A program made the translations under genes and the position numbers. A stretch of 43,768 nucleotides of DNA from Psychrobacter sp. UBA3483 (lineage in GTDB: Bacteria > Pseudomonadota > Gammaproteobacteria > Pseudomonadales > Moraxellaceae): contig NZ_DFQS01000067.1 of NCBI RefSeq assembly GCF_002377905.1, positions 1 through 43,768 on the forward strand, read 5' to 3'. Positions 16,706 through 25,595 of the stretch are shown one piece after another; the first letter of the stretch is position 1, and every line of letters starts with the position of its first letter. Below the pieces are notes generated by a model. It had not been told where the DNA came from. It did no database searches and was given only the letters and a program-made list of their open reading frames with translations.

Positions 16706-17323
16706 ATGAAACCTTATAACCGTAACTTAGCTTTGAAGCAGCATAAGTTATTTGGCGCGCTTATCCTACTGGCAGCGACATCGTCGTTATTTGCTTGTAG
16801 CGAAACCAATACCACCGCTGCAACCACGGCGCCTGTAGAGACGACAACGGACAGCCAGAATTCACAAGTCCAAACCCCTAAAACTGAGTCTACAAGCGCT
16901 AGCAGTAACAGTGATGCGTTAAGAAACGTCTCTGCGACGGTTTATAAAGATGCCAATTGTGGCTGCTGTAAAGAGTGGATTGGCCATGCTGAGCATCACG
17001 GTATGACTGCAACGGGGCAAGATGTCGCCGACTTAGCTGTTTTTAAAGAGCGCTATGGCGTCCCTAGTAATATGCGCTCTTGTCACACGGCAGTCACGAC
17101 CGATGGTTATGTATTCGAAGGTCATGTGCCTGCCAAATATATAGCCCAGTTTCTAGCCAATCCACCAAGCGAGGCTATTGGCCTTGCCGTACCCGGTATG
17201 CCAATGGGTAGCCCTGGTATGGAGTACCAAAATAAATTTTCACCCTATCAAGTGATGCAAATCAACAAAGACGGTAGCACGGCGGTTTATGCTGAGATTG
17301 ATAGCGCCAACGCCCAGTTATAG
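16706..17323 (+). CDS. DUF411 metal-binding lipoprotein
   Basis: Taken from ATG 16706 (205 residues), which has gagaggg 5 bases ahead; the frame is open from 16670. The N-terminus is a lipoprotein signal, with Leu-rich core and lipobox LFAC, then about 60 Thr/Ser/Gln-rich linker residues. The rest is DUF411: YKDANCGCCKEW (a CxCC metal site), RSCHTAV and GHVPA, then PGMPMGSPGMEYQ. Members sit near copper-resistance genes and are thought to bind copper, in the periplasm here. No copper gene is beside it, but a metal P-type ATPase fragment occurs at the far right end. Confidence 0.9.
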   Translation: MKPYNRNLALKQHKLFGALILLAATSSLFACSETNTTAATTAPVETTTDSQNSQVQTPKTESTSASSNSDALRNVSATVYKDANCGCCKEWIGHAEHHGMTATGQDVADLAVFKERYGVPSNMRSCHTAVTTDGYVFEGHVPAKYIAQFLANPPSEAIGLAVPGMPMGSPGMEYQNKFSPYQVMQINKDGSTAVYAEIDSANAQL

Positions 17324-17439
17324 CTGAAAAGATGATTTTTACTGTCCATCGCTATCTTATTAATAATAAGGAAATTATGTAAAGAGAAAATACTTACATC
17401 AAAAAATTCTTATACCACCTGAGAAAAGATAGGATTAAA

Positions 17440-17481
17440 CCATTATAGATCTCTATTTATGAGGCCTATAATGGCTTTTTT
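17440..17481 (+). terminator. Rho-independent terminator after the DUF411 gene
   Basis: Arms ccattatag (17440-17448) and ctataatgg (17466-17474) followed by c and six T. It lies 117 bases after the DUF411 stop. The rest of 17324-17640 holds nothing I can name. Confidence 0.65.
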
Positions 17482-17640
17482 GAATAAGTATGAGAGCGTG
17501 GCAAACTCTTGACTAGGAAAGATAGGCATAAACTGTTTTTAATACAAGTAACGGTGCTTAAGAAAGATGTATAACTAAGTATATGTAAAGACTTTGAAGA
17601 GGGGTTAATTGAGAAATTTTTTGTCTATTTATTAATATTG

Positions 17641-18372
17641 TTACTCATACCGGCTAGCATCAGTCGTTTGTTGGACGATTTGTTCGACTTGCATAAAATC
17701 TGTATGCCGCACATCTTTGCCACTGGTACAAAAAATGATTAGTTCAGCAATGTTTTTAGCGTGATCGCCCACTCGTTCTAGGGCGCGTAACACCCAAAGT
17801 ATGTTAATCACTTTAGATACATGGCGGCTGTCTTCCATGATATAGGTCATCAAGGCGCGAGTGGCAGATTGATACTCTTCATTGACCGCGGTATCACTTT
17901 GCAATACCGAAAATGCCTGCTGCGGATTCATATGCGAAAAGGCGTCAATCGCATCAAGCAGCATCAGGCGCACCTGATTGGATAAATGCTGAACCTCTGA
18001 ATAGCCTCTTGGTGACGCGCCATCTTCAATCAATTTGCAGGCCATACGGGCAATTTTTTCTGCTTCGTCACCGACACGCTCAAAATCAACAATGCCTTTA
18101 CTAAGCGCCATGACTAAACGCAAATCATTGGCAGCTGGTTGGCGTTTGGCGACCAACAAAATGATTTGCTCATCGATTTTAATCTCTAGCTGATTGATCA
18201 GATGATCATCTTCAATGACTTTTTTTGCGGTCGCCTCATCTGCAGCTATTAAGGCGCGTGTCGCCACCATGACTTGCTCTGCTGCTAGGTGACCCATTTG
18301 CATGAACAGCTCAATCACGTCATGTAAGTCATTATCAAAACTCTTTGATAAATGCTTTGCCGTTATCGCCAT
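17641..18372 (-). CDS. phoU: Phosphate-signalling protein PhoU
   Basis: Taken from the ATG at 18372 (243 residues), which has taaggagg 5 bases ahead; the longer frame to 18465 has no such signal. PhoU is an all-alpha, two-repeat cytoplasmic protein that binds metal and dampens PhoR signalling through PstSCAB. The repeats are visible: residues 1-110 (DDEADAT.., VDFERVGDEAEKIARMA) and 115-220 (ALERVGDHAKNIAELIIF), each with the E..DxxxK metal motif. It ends the pst operon, 102 bases after pstB. Function is standard. Confidence 0.95.
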   Translation of the reverse strand: MAITAKHLSKSFDNDLHDVIELFMQMGHLAAEQVMVATRALIAADEATAKKVIEDDHLINQLEIKIDEQIILLVAKRQPAANDLRLVMALSKGIVDFERVGDEAEKIARMACKLIEDGASPRGYSEVQHLSNQVRLMLLDAIDAFSHMNPQQAFSVLQSDTAVNEEYQSATRALMTYIMEDSRHVSKVINILWVLRALERVGDHAKNIAELIIFCTSGKDVRHTDFMQVEQIVQQTTDASRYE

Positions 18373-18473
18373 GCTTACCTCCTTAATTGTATTGATGTTG
18401 CTCATAAAATATTGCCAAAATAAGTAGCGTGATAAATGACCACTAAAAATGCTTCCTTTAAACAAACAGCAAC

Positions 18474-19400
18474 TTAGCCATAACGACCGGTAATATAATC
18501 TTCAGTCGCTTTTTGTGCGGGATTGGTGAATATTTGATTCGTTTCGCCCATTTCTACCATGTCTCCCAAATACATATAGGCAGTGTAGTCTGAGATACGT
18601 GCGGCTTGCTGCATGTTATGGGTCACGATAGCAATGGTATAGTCGTTTTTTAAATCGGTAATCAAATCTTCAATCGCGCCAGTGGATATAGGGTCAAGCG
18701 CGGACGTTGGCTCATCTAATAACAAAACTTCAGGCTTCGTTGCTACGCCGCGAGCGATACAAAGTCGTTGCTGTTGACCGCCAGATAGTGACAACCCTGA
18801 GGCTTTTAGTTTGTCTTTGACTTCTAGCCATAATGCCGCTTTTTTTAGTGACCACTCAACACGCTCATCTAGCTCTGCTTTGCTGAGTTTTTCATAGAGA
18901 CGGACGCCAAATGCGACGTTGTCATAGATGGACATCGGGAAGGGTGTGGGCTTTTGAAAGACCATACCAACACGCGCACGCAGCAAATTGACATCCATGT
19001 CTTTGGCCAAAATATTTTGGCCATCAAGGGTGATTTGACCTTTAGCGTGCATACTCGGATATAAGTCATACATACGGTTAAAGGTACGTAGTAGTGTTGA
19101 TTTACCGCAACCTGATGGACCAATAAAAGCCGTGACCTTTTTTTCTGGAATGTCGATATTGATGTTTTTTAACGCTTGAAAATTGCCATAATAAAAGTCC
19201 AAATCGCGAATGGTAATCTTGGCAGGCGGCATGTTGTCAGGCATGTCCGCCATGGTTTGTTTGATAAAATGGGCGATATCTGGCTGTTTATGTTGACCAT
19301 TATTGAACATAGCGTCATCCAGTAAACGGCGTTTGCTGCTGGTGTCTGTCATCGGCCTAGTCGCTTTTCTCTCTAATACATCAGTCATAATGGTATCCAT
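18474..19400 (-). CDS. pstB: Phosphate ABC transporter ATP-binding protein PstB
   Basis: A 308-residue ABC ATPase. Walker A GPSGCGKST (94-102), signature LSGGQQQR, Walker B VLLLDEPTSALDP and the switch His in IAIVTHNMQQA are present. The phrase FYYGNFQALKNINIDIPEKKV at 69-89 and GMVFQKPTPFPMSIYDNVAFG are typical of PstB. It has an N-terminal extension of about 60 polar residues before the first strand, longer than E. coli PstB (257). The first ATG has no clear Shine-Dalgarno; a second in-frame ATG 12 bases on is an alternative. Confidence 0.97.
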   Translation of the reverse strand: MDTIMTDVLERKATRPMTDTSSKRRLLDDAMFNNGQHKQPDIAHFIKQTMADMPDNMPPAKITIRDLDFYYGNFQALKNINIDIPEKKVTAFIGPSGCGKSTLLRTFNRMYDLYPSMHAKGQITLDGQNILAKDMDVNLLRARVGMVFQKPTPFPMSIYDNVAFGVRLYEKLSKAELDERVEWSLKKAALWLEVKDKLKASGLSLSGGQQQRLCIARGVATKPEVLLLDEPTSALDPISTGAIEDLITDLKNDYTIAIVTHNMQQAARISDYTAYMYLGDMVEMGETNQIFTNPAQKATEDYITGRYG

Positions 19401-19466
19401 CTGTTTTAAAGTTTTATTAAATGGGGGTGTTTTTTTGCTAGTAGCTGTGCGCTTGTTAGCCTTAAA

Positions 19467-20381
19467 TTATCTGCTATGGTCTTTGCCGCCGATAAAGCGC
19501 GCCGCAATATTTAAGAATAATACTGCTGCAGTAATGAGTAGCGCCGCTGCCCAAGCCAGTGCATGCCAGTTGTCATAAGGGCTCATGGCAAACTGATAAA
19601 TCGTATTGGGTAAGTTGGCCATTGGCTCACTCATATCGGTACTAAAGTATTGGTTGTTTAGCGCGGTAAATAGCAAGGGCGCGGTCTCACCGGTAATACG
19701 CGCAAAAGCGAGCAGCACACCGGTAGTCAGACCGGCTTTGGCAGCTTTCAGGGTCACGGTACTGACCAGCTTCCATTTTGGTGTGCCGAGTGCATAAGCA
19801 GCTTCACGCAGGGTATTGGGCACTAGGTTTAGCATGTTTTCCGTCGTACGCACGACAATAGGAATCACAATCAGCGCCAATGCCAAAGCACCGGCCCAAC
19901 CCGAAAAGCTCTGTCCTTTGACCATCAAGGCATAAATAAACAGACCAATCACGATAGATGGGGCCGACAATAAAATATCATTTAAGAATCGGGTGACTTT
20001 ACCCAGCATACTGCCATGTGAAAACTCTGCTAAATAAATGCCAGCCATCATGCCTATTGGTGCACCAACCGCCAAGCCCGAAAAAGCCAACATCACTGAA
20101 CCAACAATGGCGTTGCGTAGACCACCTTCGCCCATCGGTGGCGGGGTATCGGCCATAAAAACAGGCATCTCGATTAGACCTTGAAAGCCTTCAACAAACA
20201 GCGTAATCAAAATCCAAATCAGCCAAAACAAACCAAATACAATCGCTGATAAGGCAAACCCAAGTCCCAATCTATTGATAAAACGGCGCTTGTTATACAG
20301 CCGCTTGTTGTAGCGGTCTTCAAAGCGTATAGAAGGCTGGCTTGGCTGCGTAGTTTGAGTAGTGACTGGTGCTAAAGTCAT
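19467..20381 (-). CDS. pstA: Phosphate ABC transporter permease PstA
   Basis: A 304-residue inner-membrane protein with about six hydrophobic segments. It contains the permease EAA-type loop (EAAYALGTPKWKLVSTVTLKAA). The MPVFMADTPPPMGEGGLRNAI region and GITGETAPLLFTA-like motif (RITGETAPLLFTALNNQYF) identify PstA. It carries phosphate together with PstC. It lies 95 bases after pstC and 66 before pstB, with agga 10 bases ahead of the ATG. Confidence 0.97.
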   Translation of the reverse strand: MTLAPVTTQTTQPSQPSIRFEDRYNKRLYNKRRFINRLGLGFALSAIVFGLFWLIWILITLFVEGFQGLIEMPVFMADTPPPMGEGGLRNAIVGSVMLAFSGLAVGAPIGMMAGIYLAEFSHGSMLGKVTRFLNDILLSAPSIVIGLFIYALMVKGQSFSGWAGALALALIVIPIVVRTTENMLNLVPNTLREAAYALGTPKWKLVSTVTLKAAKAGLTTGVLLAFARITGETAPLLFTALNNQYFSTDMSEPMANLPNTIYQFAMSPYDNWHALAWAAALLITAAVLFLNIAARFIGGKDHSR

Positions 20382-20476
20382 GAAGTGTTTGTCCTTCTTG
20401 AGTCAAGTAATGGCTGCAAATAGCGTGTTTTAGTTTGTTTAGGCTTGCTTTGTTGGCTATTTAAAATAGGGTGTTT

Positions 20477-21427
20477 TTAATTGCCTGCTTTTTGGTCAAT
20501 ATGCATGAGCATCAGCTTAGATATTGATAGAACGATAAAGGTAATGACAAACAGGATTAATCCCAAATGTAATAATGACGCTAAGTGCAGCTCACTTGAC
20601 GCTTCGGCAAACTCGTTGGCCAGCGCTGAGGTAATAGTCACCCCAGAGGTGAATAGGCTTGGGCTGATATTGAAAGCATTACCAATTAAAAAGGTAACGG
20701 CCATCGTCTCGCCAAGCGCCCGACCAAGTCCCAAAATCACGCCACCAACCACACCTGCTTTGGTATAAGGTAAGATAATTTTGAACATGACCTCCCACGT
20801 GGTGGCGCCCATACCGTATGCCGATTCTTTTAGCAGGTCTGGCACCACAGAGAAAACATCGCGCATGGTAGCGGCGATAAAGGGAATAATCATAATTGCC
20901 AGTATTAATGAGGCGGTAAACAGTCCCAGTCCCATCGGCGCACCGGTAAAAACCTTGCCAATAATAGGTAGGGGACCAATATTTTCAATAAACCAAGGCT
21001 GAATGTGATCACCAAAAAACGGCGCAAAGACAAACAAGCCCCACATGCCGTAGATGATAGAAGGAATACCTGCCAGCAGCTCGATAGCAATACCCAATGG
21101 CTTTTTCAAAAAAATGGGGCAAAGTTCCGTTAGAAAGATAGCAATCCCAAAGCTGACTGGCACGGCAATACAGATAGCGATGAGTGAAGTGACCACCGTT
21201 CCGTAAATGGGCGCAAGCGCACCGTATTGATCGTTCACCGTATCCCAGTTATTGCTGGTATAAAATCCCAAACCAAACTTAGTGATACTTGGCCACGCAC
21301 CGACAATCAATGACAGCATGATGCCGCCAAGCGACAAGAGCACCAAGATTGCAAATGCTTTGGTGGCGTTGACAAAAACTGCATCGTAGCGTTTTTGTTT
21401 TGCCAGTTGGGATTTTAGGTCTGCCAT
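20477..21427 (-). CDS. pstC: Phosphate ABC transporter permease PstC
   Basis: A 316-residue inner-membrane permease with six hydrophobic segments. Family marks are FYTSNNWDTVNDQYGALAP, AIFLTELCP, GIPSIIYGMWGLFVFAPFF, MRDVFSVVPDLLKESAYGMGAT (EAA-like loop) and GLGRALGETMAVTFLIGNA. The start has gagg 6 bases ahead. The 296 bases to pstS hold degenerate repeats at their pstS end. Confidence 0.97.
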   Translation of the reverse strand: MADLKSQLAKQKRYDAVFVNATKAFAILVLLSLGGIMLSLIVGAWPSITKFGLGFYTSNNWDTVNDQYGALAPIYGTVVTSLIAICIAVPVSFGIAIFLTELCPIFLKKPLGIAIELLAGIPSIIYGMWGLFVFAPFFGDHIQPWFIENIGPLPIIGKVFTGAPMGLGLFTASLILAIMIIPFIAATMRDVFSVVPDLLKESAYGMGATTWEVMFKIILPYTKAGVVGGVILGLGRALGETMAVTFLIGNAFNISPSLFTSGVTITSALANEFAEASSELHLASLLHLGLILFVITFIVLSISKLMLMHIDQKAGN

Positions 21428-21655
21428 AAAAGCCTCTATTGTTTATCGCTCTAACTTTTCATTATGTTAATGATGAATGGTGTTAACGCTTGATTATGTG
21501 AAAGCTTGATTGTAAAAAACCTTATGGGTTTTAGCTTTAGCGTCTTACCGTAATAAACTGTGTCATCTAACAACCATCTATTAAGTTCACTACGGCTAAG
21601 ACGTCACCAAGCAAACACGCTTTTCAGTATTTGCTTGATGGCATTAGTTAGCTCG

Positions 21656-21714
21656 TTCTCGACTGGCTTATTCTCGACTTGCTTCTTCTCGAATTAATAA
21701 GATTCGAATTAATA
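21656..21714. repeat. Degenerate 15-bp tandem repeats downstream of pstS
   Basis: Units at 21656-21670, 21671-21685, 21686-21699 (one base short) and 21700-21714; a decayed fifth runs into the pstS stop codon. The early consensus is ttctcgacttgctta, the later ttcgaattaata. They lie between pstS and pstC, so they are in the operon's leader of pstC. Confidence 0.7.
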
Positions 21715-21723
21715 AGCTTCGAG

Positions 21724-22884
21724 CTACTGTGCTGAGGTATAAACAGGCTTACCTTCGCTATCTACCACCTCGTTCCATTTCGCTTTAAATAAAGCCACGG
21801 CCGTATCAGAAAAAGGCACGTAATCGAGGCTCATCGCATCATCATCGCCTTGGGTATAAGCCCAGTCAAAGAAGTTAAGGACACCTGCCACTTGCTTGGC
21901 GTCTTTTGGTTGTTTATGGACTAAGATAAAGGTCGCAGCAGCGATAGGCCATGCTTGAGCCGTTTCAGAGTTGGTGATGACTTTATAAAAGCCTTCTTGC
22001 TTTGACCAATCGATGTCACCAGCGGCGGCGAATGTTTGCGCAGATGGTTGAACGACATTGCCGGCAGCATTTTTCAGGGCAACGTGTGACATACCATTTT
22101 GCTTAGCATAGGCGTATTCAACGTAGCCGATAGAGTTTTTCATACGATTCACATAGCTTGAAACGCCTTCGTTGCCTTTACCGCCCGCACCGGTTGCTGA
22201 GGTTGGCCATTTCACGGTTTTGTCGACGCCAACGCTGTCTTTCCAGTCGTTTGAAACTTTGGCTAGATAATCGGTAAAGTTAAAGGTTGTGCCGGAACCG
22301 TCTGAACGGAACACCGTGGTAATAGCCGCGTCAGGAAGGGTTAAATCAGGGTTCATGGCTGTGATGGCAGGGTCGTTCCATTTGCTGATTTTGCCAAGAT
22401 AGATGTCAGCGAGCATTTTTCCATCGAGCTTTAATTGACCAGGCGCAACGCCATCGATATTGACGATAGGTACCACGCCACCAATAACGGTCGGGAATTG
22501 AATCAGACCGGCTTCCTCTAATTCCGCTGGCGTCATCGGCGCATCGGACGCGCCAAAATCCACCGTTTTTGCGACGATTTGTTTGATACCGCCCGATGAA
22601 CCAATCGACTGATAGTTCACTTGACCGCCAGTGGCTTTATGATAGGCATCTGACCATTTAGCATAGATAGGCTGCGGGAAAGAAGCGCCTGCGCCGGTGA
22701 TATTCATTGATACATTGTCAGCTGATTTAGCGGTTGACGACGTAACGTTTGCGGTGTCGGTAGTAGCGGTAGTTGATTGCGCCGAAGTAGCGGGCTCGTT
22801 GCTTTCATTGCTATTGGAGTTTTTATTACAAGCAGCTAAGGTCAAGGTACTCGCGACGGCTAAAGCCATTAATGAATAACGCAT
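21724..22884 (-). CDS. pstS: Phosphate-binding lipoprotein PstS
   Basis: A 386-residue periplasmic-binding protein of the PstS family. The first 19 residues are a lipoprotein signal ending in LAAC, then a Ser/Thr/Asn linker. The mature part holds ITGAGASFPQPIYAKW, SIGSSGGIKQI, DFGASDAPMT, PTVIGGVVPIVNI, VFRSDGSGTTFNF and VSSYVNRMKNSIGYVEYAYA, all phosphate-binding loops of the family. It is likely tethered to the outer face of the inner membrane. The start has aggag 6 bases ahead. A Pho box is 190 bases upstream. Confidence 0.97.
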   Translation of the reverse strand: MRYSLMALAVASTLTLAACNKNSNSNESNEPATSAQSTTATTDTANVTSSTAKSADNVSMNITGAGASFPQPIYAKWSDAYHKATGGQVNYQSIGSSGGIKQIVAKTVDFGASDAPMTPAELEEAGLIQFPTVIGGVVPIVNIDGVAPGQLKLDGKMLADIYLGKISKWNDPAITAMNPDLTLPDAAITTVFRSDGSGTTFNFTDYLAKVSNDWKDSVGVDKTVKWPTSATGAGGKGNEGVSSYVNRMKNSIGYVEYAYAKQNGMSHVALKNAAGNVVQPSAQTFAAAGDIDWSKQEGFYKVITNSETAQAWPIAAATFILVHKQPKDAKQVAGVLNFFDWAYTQGDDDAMSLDYVPFSDTAVALFKAKWNEVVDSEGKPVYTSAQ

Positions 22885-23073
22885 TATTTCTCCTAAAAAG
22901 TAATGATATTAAGTAAACATAGTTGAGTATTGGATATTTATGAATAACAGAGCTGATTTCGATGTTTTATAAATGGTGCTTTATTCATACTGCTTTGTTC
23001 ATAACGCTTTATTAAAAATGATTTACTGCAAAGACGCTTGGTGGTCGATGAGCCCATTGTGCCGCGCAAATAT

Positions 23074-23089
23074 GACAGTTTGATGAAAT
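23074..23089 (-). promoter_or_regulatory. Pho box of pstS
   Basis: Read on the minus strand: tttcatcaaactgtca, two TGTCA-like half sites (TTTCA, TGTCA) spaced 11 bp, the Pho-box pattern bound by PhoB. About 190 bases upstream of the pstS start and oriented toward it. One half site is imperfect. Confidence 0.7.
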
Positions 23090-23231
23090 AAGACATTTTT
23101 ATGAAAAAAGTCATTTAATTAAAATAGACGTGTGATAAAGGGTAGAAATGCTTCTAATGACGGCTGATATCTTGTACAAAAATCGTTATGATATGGGCAG
23201 GCGTTTTCGTAAAAGCGGATTTCAAACTCAA

Positions 23232-23247
23232 TGTCATTAAACTGTCA
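23232..23247 (+). promoter_or_regulatory. Pho box of phoB
   Basis: Two TGTCA half sites (23232-23236, 23243-23247), spaced 11 bp, each followed by a TA-rich stretch: tgtcattaaactgtcataa. A good match to the PhoB consensus. About 115 bases upstream of phoB. It implies autoregulation of phoBR. Confidence 0.8.
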
Positions 23248-23361
23248 TAATTAAGCCGTTTAATGGGTAGGCATTGGCATTTAATATTGTTTTATTTATT
23301 TCTACGTTTTTGTCTTTTAACTTTAACTTTCAACTTTGTCATTTAATAATAAGGCTATGGT

Positions 23362-24060
23362 ATGCGCAGTGAGCAGATTTTGATTGTAGAAGATGAACCT
23401 GCAATTCGTGAGATGGTGGTAATGACGCTAGAGATGGCGGGCTTTGAGAGTTTAGAAGCGGCTGACGTCGCAGAGGCGCATCAGCAAGTGGTCGATCACA
23501 GACCTGCGCTGATTTTGCTCGATTGGATGTTACCAGGCGATAAAAGCGGTATTGATTTTTGCCGCATGCTAAAAAGTGATGAAATGCTGGGCGAGATACC
23601 CGTAATTATGCTGACCGCCAAAAGTGAGGAAGATAGTAAGGTTCATGGACTTGATGCGGGCGCTGATGACTATATGACCAAACCCTTTTCAACGCGTGAA
23701 TTAATCTCCAGAATCAAAGCGGTGTTACGGCGTAGTCGTGCGCTCAGTAGCGATAAGCCGATCGAAATAGGTAAGCTTAGCCTCGATCCCAAAAGCCAAC
23801 GCATCACCGCTGACAATACAGTCCTTGATATCGGGCCGACAGAATATCGATTATTAGCGTTTTTTATGAGTCATCCAGAGCGCGCTTATACGCGCACTCA
23901 ATTGCTCGATCAGGTCTGGGGCGGTAATGTCTATATCGAAGATCGCACGATTGATGTGCATATCAGGCGTTTACGTAAACTGCTCCAGCCTTACGATTGT
24001 AGTACCTTGATTCAAACGGTGCGCGGGACAGGTTATCGGTTTTCTAGTTTGGTTCAATAA
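23362..24060 (+). CDS. phoB: Phosphate response regulator PhoB
   Basis: A 232-residue OmpR/PhoB-type response regulator. The receiver domain (1-120) has the acidic pocket VEDEP and the phospho-acceptor Asp 54 in ILLDWMLPG, followed by VIMLTAKSEEDSKVHGLDAGADDYMTKPF. The DNA-binding winged helix follows (130-232): GPTEYRLLAFFMSHPERAYTRTQLLDQVWG, IEDRTIDVHIRRLRKLL, RGTGYRF. All key residues are present. It is expected to bind the two Pho boxes found in front of it and of pstS. The start has aagg about 8 bases ahead; phoR follows 21 bases on. Confidence 0.97.
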   Translation: MRSEQILIVEDEPAIREMVVMTLEMAGFESLEAADVAEAHQQVVDHRPALILLDWMLPGDKSGIDFCRMLKSDEMLGEIPVIMLTAKSEEDSKVHGLDAGADDYMTKPFSTRELISRIKAVLRRSRALSSDKPIEIGKLSLDPKSQRITADNTVLDIGPTEYRLLAFFMSHPERAYTRTQLLDQVWGGNVYIEDRTIDVHIRRLRKLLQPYDCSTLIQTVRGTGYRFSSLVQ

Positions 24061-24081
24061 AAATAAGAGGTCTGCATAACA

Positions 24082-25215
24082 ATGCTTGAAAAAAACGCCC
24101 AACCAGAAAATGCTCAACAAAATAAAGAACAACAAAATAAAGAGCAAAAAAGTAAAAAACAACAGGACCATCAAATTTTGCAGCAAAATTCTCCCGATCA
24201 GCTTCAAAAAATCAGAAGTGCCTTACGCGCATTGCGAGATGCAGTTATCTTGCTCAATGGTGACGATGGTTTGGAGTGGTGGAATCAGGCCGCCGAAGAT
24301 TTATTATTGTTGCAGACAACGGATCATGGCAAAAGTATTTTTGACTTTATTAATGTCCCTGAGTTTCGTCAGTACTATCAGAATAAGATCACGCCCAATG
24401 ATGGCGTACACATGAAGTCATGGCAAGACCCTAACCGTTATCTTAAATGTGAACTCACACCTTTTGGCGATGAAAAGCTACTAATTATTTATGATGTGAC
24501 CCGCTTACAACACTTAGAGCAAATGCGCCGCGACTTTGTGGCAAATGTCTCGCATGAGTTACGAACGCCACTCACTGTACTGATGGGCTATCTGGAGAAT
24601 TTTTCCGATCAAGAAGAAATGCCGCGGCAATGGCGACGCGGGTTTGAGCTAATGACGCAGCAGACTGCGCGTATGAATAGGGTGGTCAATGACTTATTAT
24701 TGTTATCACGAATTGAAATCGAAGAGACGCATGAGCTGCATTATATTGATATGACTAAGCTGCTCACCCATGTCTATGACGACGCGCAGGCGTATAACCA
24801 AGAATACGGCCATACGCTGCACCTGCAGATAGATACCTATGATGGTCTCTACGGCTCGGAGATGTATTTAAACAGTGCGTTATCCAATTTGGTCATCAAT
24901 GCCATTAAATATACGCCAAAAGGCGGCAATATCGTTATCAGTTGGGCAAAAGTAGCAGAAGGCTGTCGCTTTGCGGTCAGTGATGATGGTATTGGTATTG
25001 CGCCCGAGCACGTCGCGCGGTTGACCGAGCGTTTTTATCGGGTAGATAGCGGTCGCAGTCGGGCGACAGGTGGTACGGGATTGGGGCTAGCAATAGTCAA
25101 GCATGTGTTATATCAATATGATACGACTCTGCAAATCGCATCGACAGAAGGCAAAGGCTCCACCTTTAGCGCCGTATTTCCTACTGCTCATATTCGTTCA
25201 GCTGCTATAGATTGA
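24082..25215 (+). CDS. phoR: Phosphate sensor kinase PhoR, without membrane anchor
   Basis: A 377-residue histidine kinase. A PAS-type region (about 40-140; WWNQAAEDLLLL) leads to the H box FVANVSHELRTPLTVLMGYLE (H158), then the N box (LSNLVINAIKYTPKGG), G1 (SDDGIGI) and G2 (TGGTGLGLAIVKH). These fit PhoR, which phosphorylates PhoB. E. coli PhoR (431) starts with two membrane helices; here the first 40 residues are Gln/Asn/Lys/Glu-rich and no hydrophobic segment precedes the PAS region. No alternative start can supply one since phoB ends 21 bases earlier. A 15-bp tandem duplication encodes part of the polar head. Probably functional but cytosolic. Confidence 0.9.
   Translation: MLEKNAQPENAQQNKEQQNKEQKSKKQQDHQILQQNSPDQLQKIRSALRALRDAVILLNGDDGLEWWNQAAEDLLLLQTTDHGKSIFDFINVPEFRQYYQNKITPNDGVHMKSWQDPNRYLKCELTPFGDEKLLIIYDVTRLQHLEQMRRDFVANVSHELRTPLTVLMGYLENFSDQEEMPRQWRRGFELMTQQTARMNRVVNDLLLLSRIEIEETHELHYIDMTKLLTHVYDDAQAYNQEYGHTLHLQIDTYDGLYGSEMYLNSALSNLVINAIKYTPKGGNIVISWAKVAEGCRFAVSDDGIGIAPEHVARLTERFYRVDSGRSRATGGTGLGLAIVKHVLYQYDTTLQIASTEGKGSTFSAVFPTAHIRSAAID
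24115..24144. repeat. 15-bp tandem duplication in the phoR N-terminus
   Basis: Two units, 24115-24129 and 24130-24144, differ at one base and encode QQNKE twice. A third, more decayed unit (QKSKK) follows. In frame. Confidence 0.85.
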
Positions 25216-25595
25216 GTTTCTTACCTTTAAATTGCTTGGCTTTTAGCCTTGAGCCTTGAGCTTTTAGGTTTATTGTCGTTTAGCTTCCTTCGTCAATTCA
25301 ACATAGCGATTATGATAATTTAACAATACCTTTTAATAATGCCTTGTTTTAGTCAGCTTCTAAATTTTAATAACCATTTCTGTAGCAACTCTACTGACCG
25401 ATAAGTGGGTTTTTTTATGCCGCCGTTTTGCTACTAAAAAGCTCTCCATTCTACTGCGCACGCGATACTTACAGCTGCACCAAAAACAAGCAAAAAAAAT
25501 GTCATAACTGGTTACGATTATTCAGAAACAGTTTTAGGGAATGGCAAAAAAAAGGCGTATAAGTATTATCGTTACTCCTTTCACGGAATTAGACT
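25216..25595. other. Intergenic region before the K+ transporter gene, no gene seen
   Basis: About 380 bases of AT-rich DNA. Near 25236-25258 there is a small tandem ccttgag repeat. One lone TGTCA near 25500 has no partner at 11 bp, so no Pho box is called. It must hold the K+ transporter promoter. Confidence 0.4.

Noticed and set aside
21656..21714. CRISPR-like array
   Set aside because: Units are about 15 bp and abut without spacers; no cas genes.
25495..25520. Third Pho box before the K+ transporter gene
   Set aside because: Only one TGTCA and no half site 11 bp away.
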